DNA from: Zea mays
Lineage: Eukaryota > Streptophyta > Magnoliopsida > Poales > Poaceae
NCBI RefSeq assembly: GCF_902167145.1
Contig: NC_050103.1
Coordinates: forward strand, 182,093,625 to 182,157,624
Direction of reading: 5' to 3'
Length of the DNA: 64,000 nt
Made by a program: the position numbers and the translations under genes. This document shows, piece by piece, positions 57,795-64,000 of this stretch (the stretch's first letter is position 1; every line of letters starts with the position of its first letter). The notes beneath the pieces were generated by a model. The model ran no database searches. It had not been told where the DNA came from and saw only the letters and a list, made by a program, of their open reading frames with translations.

Positions 57795-60700
57795 ATGCGG
57801 CCGCTTATCCGAACCGCTCGCTGCTGGCTCCTCCGCGCGCGTGTTCGCGGCATGGCCACGCTTCCAATGGCGCTCTCCCCCGCCGCCATTTCCCCCTTCA
57901 CCACCCTCCCCCTCTACTATTCTTCGCGTCCTCACCGCCGCCTCCTCGCCCGCTTCTTCTCCGTCGCTTCGGCACCGGGCGGAGCGAAAGGGCACCGACC
58001 GGCGGCCTCCGCCGTTGAGGTGGGCGGCGTCAAGATCGCGCGCGAGGGTGAGTAGGGGCTCTCGGGGCCCAAGCTTTGACGATGTAAAGGCGGGATCTTG
58101 GTAGGATGGCAGGGGTTTTGAGCAGGGTTTGCTTTGGTTGGATTGCTTCTACTTTTCGCGAGATAGGATTTGAGAGTTCAAATACGCTATGTTTGGTCTA
58201 CTACTGGTAGGGTTTTGGGAGGTTCCATTCATTCATGGTGCATTGGAGATATCATAATGACTATGTGATATCCTGATCCCAGCGGATTCAGGAACGGATT
58301 AAAAGGGGGCTAAATTTTTTAAACTGAACTAAGATAAAGCTAAATGATATCATTCTTTATGTCCATAAAAAACAAGAACCTATAAAAAGAGAATTTTTGT
58401 TGTACACGGCTCTTATTAGTCTCAAGTGTTGTGTTAAAATCATCTTTTTTATGAGAAATATGTACATCCTATCTCTATAAACATAAATATTAATTTGAAT
58501 TGATGGAACAAAATTAATTAATATCTAAAAACAACTGCTCGTGTGTATTGGTGTCTGCTATCCTGTAATTGTGCTATGCGCTGCTCTGCTTGTGTTGCGT
58601 GCTGCACTCCTTACGCAGATAGTGACACACGGAGGGCTGTGAGCGCGATCTGGGCGCCCGATTTTTTTGTATTTTAATCTTTTTTTTGAAAAATGTTCAT
58701 GTTTAGACCCTTAAATAACTTAATCTCATTTTTGGACCCTTTAGTCGGCGCCGTAGGCTGTGGCGTCGAGATAACACGGCTCGGCGCCACAGATCTTGGC
58801 GTCGAGGTGCGTGCTCCGCTGGCGAGAGAGGCTGACACGACGCTGACGTGGACGAGCTCGGCGCCATGAATCATGGCGCCGAGCTCCAGTCACCACAAGA
58901 GCTCAACTTGTTCGCTGCGTCACTTAGTGTTTCAATTGAAACGACATTTCGTCTTCCTTGGTCCACAGTCGTCTGCTCCACCTGCTCCTTCCTGGAACCT
59001 TCTCCTCCACAGTCCCTGCAGAAGTTCCGTTTCCCAGTCTGTTTTCTTGAAGGAAAAGCTTCGACCAATCAAATTCAAAGATCTCTTGTTTTAAGCATGG
59101 CATCCCATCCATGTCTACCGTCACTAGTGCAGTGAGCGACTAGGACTAATGTGGTACGCTGTGCACACGCAGTCGCCGGCATAAAGATCCAGCTTCTTCT
59201 TTAACCGCCTCCCGTCCAGGGACCCGACCATGGCCGCCGAGCCGGCGGATGTCGGTGACTCCGATTCCTTCTCCCCGTCGGACTTCCTCAACCTTGGTCC
59301 CCCAACGCCTCGCCTCGAGAGCCCCGCCCTGCAGCTCAGCAGCTGCACGACAACGATGACGACCTCGTGCTCCCCTTCATCTCGCGCATGCTCATGGAAG
59401 AGGAGACGAACGACTTCTTCGAGCAGTACCACCCAGACCACCCCGTGCTGCTCCAGGCCCAGCAGCCCTTCACTGACATCCTCGCTGGCGCCGCCGACGA
59501 TGACGGCAGTCGAGGGACCTCTGTAGCTGGCTCCCCTGCATTCGCCGCCAACGCTATCTGGCCCTACCGGAGAGCAACTACACAACCAATCCATCGGACG
59601 CGGTGGTAGACCGGAGCTCGGCGCCATGAATCATGGCGCCGAGCTCGGCCACGTCGACGTCGTGTCAGCATCTCTCGCCAGCGGAGCACGCACCTCGGCG
59701 CCAAGATCTGTGGCGCTGAGCAGTGTTACCTCGGCGCCATAGCCTACAGCGCCAAGCAAAGGGTCCAAAAATGAGATTAAGTCATCTAAGAGTATAAACG
59801 TGAACATTTTTAAAAAAAATGTTAAAATACAAAAAATTCGGTCAGGGCGCAGCCCCGGATGTAGATCCGCCTCTGCTGGTGGATGGTGATATTCTAGCTC
59901 AAGGCTTAATAGAATTTATAGAGTATTCATACCAACAAGGCACATCGTCTTTTTCGGAAGCCTACATCAAACGTGTTTATCCTAGAGCAATCTTGGTATG
60001 AGTGACCGACCAGGAAATTTTTTCGGATGTGCACGAGTGAGGATAAAGTGCGGACAATGTGGGCATGCTCTATGGTCCTAGAGTCCTGACAGGAGTAAGT
60101 ACCGCCGGTCTAGGAGTGGACGTGGTGTTACAAATGGTATCAAAGCCAACCCTCGTGGTTTCACGAGCATGTGTGGACTAGGGGTTCGGGCATATGACGC
60201 ATGGCGCATGTGGGACCTGAGTGGTCACATGACATGACATATGATGACACTGGACACACAGACGTGGCCAAGAGGTGAGGATCCTGGCTTGAGGTTGACC
60301 GACGAGGTCGTCGGTCTTCTAAGGGGTGGATTGTGATATCCTGGCCGTGGGGATGGTGATATTCTGGCTCAAGGCTTAATAGAATTGATAGAATACTCAT
60401 ACCAACAAGATGCTTCTTATTTTTTGGAAGCCTACATCGAAAGAACCTTTGTGTTAAACGTGCTTGGCTCGGAGCAATCTTGTAATGGGTGACCGACCAG
60501 GAAGTTTTTCCAGGTGCGCACGAGTGAGGACAAAGTGCGGATAAAAGACTCGTGTTGGTCTGTGGGGATGCTCTATGGTCCTAGAGGGCTGACATGAGTA
60601 AGTACCGTCGGTCCAGGAGCGGACGAGGTGTTACAGATTAATATGTTGGTGTGTTATGAATCGGCAGTTCAAATTTCTGAATCACTGGTTGTGTAATTGT

Positions 60701-63700
60701 GTTCTCCATTCGATTCTTGGTAGTGTAATTTCTCTGACAGTCATTGCCTCGCATTTAAGTGGTGCACTTTGAGACCAAAATGTTTCTACTGTGGCATGTG
60801 TGTTTATACTCCATTGGAGTTGATGCAAACTGACTTGAAATCTACCATGTTTTTTGTGCAATTAGTATGTTCTGAACTTTACTGTCATGAATTGTTTCAT
60901 TTTGGATGTCCTCGGACCTCGGTAGATGTTGTGAAGGAGGATGATCCGACAAACAACGTGCCCGACAATATCTTTTCGAAGATCGGCCTGCAGCTGCACA
61001 GGAGGGATAACCATCCCCTTGGGATTTTGAAGAACACAATTTATGATTACTTTGACAAGAACTTCACTGGGCAGTTTGACAAGTTTGATGACCTTTGCCC
61101 TCTTGTTTCTGTCAAGCAGGTATGAGGTGCAAATTGCATGTAGTAATATTGAATCGATATATGCTATTTTGCATCTACTAATAATCAACTGCAGTAGTAG
61201 TATTACCCTTAAGGCCTTAGCAAGGTACCAATAACTAGTCAGGACACAATGCTAGGTGGATAAGGATGAAAACTAAAAAGACTGGTACAATGCATATTTT
61301 GGTATAAGCTCAATACTTAGATTGCTCATTCCTACCCTCTCGTGGCTTCTTCCCTGATATTTGCTTCAAATTCGTGCCTTTACGGAAACGGTATGTAGTA
61401 GTTTTGGGCCTCTGGCTGACCTATATATGTTCTTTGCTGCAGAATTTTGATGATGTCTTGGTCCCTTCTGACCATGTAAGCCGGAGTTACAACGACACAT
61501 ATTATGTTGATGGTCAAACAGTCTTAAGGTGTCATACCAGTGCTCATCAAGCTGAGCTGCTAAGGCATGGACATACACACTTTCTTGTAACTGGAGATGT
61601 TTACCGTAGGGATTCCATTGATTCAACTCACTATCCTGTCTTCCATCAGGTAACTTTATTTTTCCATGTTCACTTAAGGTCTTTTTCGTTTACACCAATC
61701 CAGCTCTGGATTAGCATAGATTAGAATTAAATCCATGTTACAATCCATGCCCCAAAATAATCTAAGCCTACTTAAATTTTCTTATTTGGTTAAACCCATT
61801 ATGGATTATAACCCAAGGGTTTGGAATTTTTTTAAACTATGGAAGGCATGGATTCTATCCATAGCTCATTAGGTTGGAACAAATTCATGGAGATATTGTA
61901 CAAGTTTATATTAGAATGCATGGATCAAAAGAATAACTAGCTTTGAGAGATACATGGATTAAATGATGGATTTAGTCCCACCATGGGATTGTGTGTTAGG
62001 TATGGATTCACTCAATTCAGACCCGGATTAAATCCATGGTGTAATTTCATCTCTTGTAACCTAACAAGGCCTAAATGTTTCTCGATGAGGTTTGTTTTGA
62101 TAATCTTTAACACATGCAGATGGAAGGGTTCCGTGTCTTCTCTCCTGATGAATGGTCAGGGTCTCGCATGGGTGGGACAGCATATGCAGCTGCAGAACTC
62201 AAGAAAACACTGGAAGGCTTGGCAAGACATCTATTTGGTAAATCACTTGTAACTTGTTTCTTGTTATTTGAGGGGATGATGAAATAGATCCTTGTTTCAG
62301 CTAAACTATAGAAAAATGGCATCTGCAGGTGCTGTAGAGATGCGATGGGTTGACACTTACTTCCCATTTACCAACCCATCCTTTGAGCTCGAAATATACT
62401 TTCAGGTATATTGGATGTATTCGACTATTTTTTTTTTATAGTAACAAGCCCAAAACATGTTGCATAAGTCACATTGGCATGAATGAGTCTGAATAAATTT
62501 CTCATCTTCTAAGGATGATTGGTTGGAGGTTTTGGGGTGTGGAGTCACCGAGCAGGAAATTTTGAAAAGAAATGGCAGGAGGGACCATGTGGCTTGGGCC
62601 TTTGGATTGGGCTTGGAGCGCCTTGCAATGGTCCTTTTTGACATTCCAGATATTCGACTCTTCTGGTCGAATGATAAACGGTTCACGTCCCAGGTACTGC
62701 TGCTATAAGTTGGCTATCTAACTACTTGAGTTCAATTCTGTGTAACTTTATAGTGACCCATTTACCATGCTCAAGAAGGCTGCAGCATCTGCTCAATCAT
62801 ATTTGTTTCTGCAACACTACTTTTTTATCTCAATATTTTGAGGGTTATGTTTTTTTAAAAATTTAAGGATTAAGATCTTAAATGGTCAAGTTAAATGAAA
62901 TATCCCTAACATCAATTTTCAGTGCTAGTAACAACTATTGTTGATTAATGTTTAGGAATCATTTGTTCCCTGATGTAGTTAAGAATATTACAGCTTATAA
63001 ACTTGGTTTTGACAACACTCAAAGCTTGACAATGCTAACTTCATTTAATTGTTTAGTTCATATTTTTATTCTTTTCGGCTTAGGCCCTGTTTGGTCCTGC
63101 TTGAGCTTTAAAAAGTTTGGTGCAATTGGTGAAGCAGGTCATTAGGAGCTTTAGAAAACCGTGATGCTCAAGTTGTGAACCTTTAGAATACATTTAGATA
63201 AGTCATTTTATTTATTATTTAGATTAAAAACAATTTTTAAAACTATTTAAATTTAAATTATAAACTACAGCTTCACACTAAACTTGGAGCCTAGAGCAGT
63301 TCGGCAGTCCCAAACACCCCCTTAATATGTACCACATGATCTTGTCCGTGTAACTGCACAAAAGTCATGTAATATGTTGATCCAACATAGTATTAACAAG
63401 AGTTGCCATGTTCATCTTGGTTTGTATTTACTCTCAGCAACATTAGTTTCTAAGACATTCGTTCATTTTACCCAGTTCTCAGAAGGCAAGCTTGGTGTCA
63501 AGTTCAAGCCATTTTCAAAGGTATAATCTCTATGTTTCTGTCTCTTATTTAATGTACACTTCATTTTTTTGAGAAAATAGTCTTCATCTTGGTGTCGATT
63601 ATGCTCACTGACAGTTTATCACTATTGTTTGTTTAGTTTCCTCCTTGTTACAAGGATATGAGTTTCTGGATCAATGATGCATTTACAGAGAACAACTTAT

Positions 63701-63741
63701 GTGAGGTTGTCAGAGGAATTGCTGGTGATCTTGTTGAGGAG
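57795..63741 (+). CDS. Phenylalanine-tRNA ligase, chloroplastic/mitochondrial (3' end outside window)
   Basis: Eight exons: 57795-58047, 60926-61119, 61443-61649, 62120-62237, 62329-62405, 62514-62693, 63476-63520, 63637-63741. All introns are GT-AG and phases match, giving 393 residues without a stop. It charges organellar tRNA-Phe. Residues 1 to about 80 are Arg/Ser/Ala-rich without acidic clusters, fitting an organelle transit peptide. The class-II core follows: [12 protein letters not shown]; motif 2 region [20 protein letters not shown]; motif 3 [19 protein letters not shown]. The C-terminal anticodon-binding (FDX-ACB) domain begins in exons 7-8 ([12 protein letters not shown]). About 40-60 residues should lie beyond the window. 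The start is the first ATG after the TATA box. Intron 1 (2.9 kb) and the last visible intron carry transposons. Confidence 0.93.
58854..58886. repeat. 33-bp palindrome at the inner end of the left Pack-MULE TIR
   Basis: Arms of 16 bp (GAGCTCGGCGCCATGA) around one base. An identical copy is at 59614-59646. Confidence 0.85.
59230..59609 (+). pseudogene. GRAS (SCARECROW-like) N-terminal fragment in the Pack-MULE
   Basis: The first part encodes [20 protein letters not shown] and [12 protein letters not shown] frame change near 59340 leads into [20 protein letters not shown] and [15 protein letters not shown], typical of the variable N-terminus of SCL9/14/33-type GRAS regulators. The DNA-binding or protein-binding GRAS domain itself is absent. 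Non-functional capture. Confidence 0.7.
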
Positions 63742-63862
63742 GTATGATAACAGTGCATTTGATGCACATTGGCTTAGCTTAGTCATTTCAAGTTTTTATG
63801 ATCCTTCAGCTTTCATGTTGTCATTTCGTATAATAACTGAATTCAAACAATAGCATAATCAA

Positions 63863-64000
63863 TCTATACTATACTTAAAGCACCAGTTTCAACGGTCGTC
63901 CCGCGTCATTTTTTTTACAAATAACCCTTCACAGCTATTTCAAATTAATCCGTTTTACGCCTATAGATGGCCAAACGGTGGCCCGGTACGGGCCAGACGC
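63863..64000 (+). mobile_element. 5' end of a second Helitron, running off the window
   Basis: TCTATACTATACTTAAAG follows an A (63862) inside the PheRS intron after exon 8, and then continues CACCAGTTTCAACGG. It resembles the TC-starting 5' ends of maize Helitrons (two positions off the recalled consensus). The 3' end is outside the window. Confidence 0.6.

Larger units (their letters stand above)
58658..59841 (+). mobile_element. Pack-MULE with GRAS-gene fragment
   Basis: 1184 bp with long inverted repeats (about 58658-58890 and 59610-59841, near 230 bp, roughly 90% alike by eye). The 9-bp flanks are TCTGGGCGC (58649-58657) and TCAGGGCGC (59842-59850), one mismatch, the Mutator signature. 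The inner end of each TIR is a 33-bp palindrome. It lacks transposase and carries a host gene piece between the TIRs. Confidence 0.85.
58277..59877. mobile_element. Unclassified insertion inside the TRIM LTR
   Basis: About 410 bp after removing the nested Pack-MULE. The ends resemble an inverted repeat: CCAGCGGATTCAGGAACGG at the left and, on the complement of the right, CCAGCAGAGGCGGATCTAC. The interior starts AAAAGGGGGCTAAATT, common in grass DNA transposons. The target duplication is not clear. Confidence 0.5.
58264..60635 (+). mobile_element. TRIM-like LTR element in PheRS intron 1, split by insertions
   Basis: LTR start TGTGATATCCTG at 58264; most of the 5' LTR resumes at about 59878 and ends GGTGTTACA at 60132. 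A PBS-like TGGTATCAAAGCC is at 60135. The internal part is only ~200 bp, then the purine tract AAGGGGTGGAT and the 3' LTR 60332-60635 (304 bp). Flanks are GACTA (58259-58263) and GATTA (60636-60640), one mismatch. No coding sequence. Confidence 0.75.

Overview
The window looks like a maize (Zea) nuclear chromosome segment: interrupted genes in a sea of nested LTR retrotransposons, plus Helitrons, hAT elements and a Pack-MULE. LTR and gag sequence at 1.2-8.6 kb resembles maize Grande, and the GC-rich LTRs at 9.6-11.2, 11.4-13.0 and 22.5-24.1 kb resemble Huck. These family names are from memory, not from a search. Only two ordinary host genes are evident: a single-exon family-1 UDP-glycosyltransferase (24363-25769, minus) and an organellar phenylalanyl-tRNA synthetase (57795-63741, plus, running off the right edge).

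Layout. 1-1234 plus 8599-11206 is the 3' part of one Huck-like element (plus). It is split by a very young, pol-less Grande-like element (1235-8598, minus; TSD GTATC; one LTR mismatch in 670 bp seen). That element carries an intact gag and, on the opposite strand, an apparently intact three-exon gene of 977 codons behind its own TATA box. 11380-24148 is a second Huck-like element (minus, TSD TTAAC). Its single-frame gag-pol carries eight stops and an in-frame loss of the whole integrase. The UGT gene follows.

26460-45110 is a three-deep nest of minus-strand elements, each inserted in the previous one: a 3.1-kb-LTR element of unknown family, a gypsy element with a decayed antisense gene, and a chromodomain gypsy element with a 3.7-kb LTR. 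The far halves of all three are absent, as if one deletion ended near 45.1 kb. 45111-47614 has no recognisable gene.

47615-51651 is a complete hAT element (8-bp TSD GTCTGGTG, TIRs, intact three-exon transposase). 52067-57512 is a non-autonomous Helitron carrying beta-tubulin, RNase II/R-type and receptor-like-kinase fragments, all on the plus strand; it also holds a small hAT-type element. Its 3' end lies about 280 bp upstream of the PheRS start codon. PheRS intron 1 contains a short LTR (TRIM-like) element, an unclassified insertion in its LTR, and a Pack-MULE with a GRAS/SCL fragment. A second Helitron 5' end starts in the last visible PheRS intron at 63863.

How the parts interact: the host genes are independent. 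The mobile elements interrupt each other, and four of them touch PheRS (promoter, intron 1 and the last visible intron).
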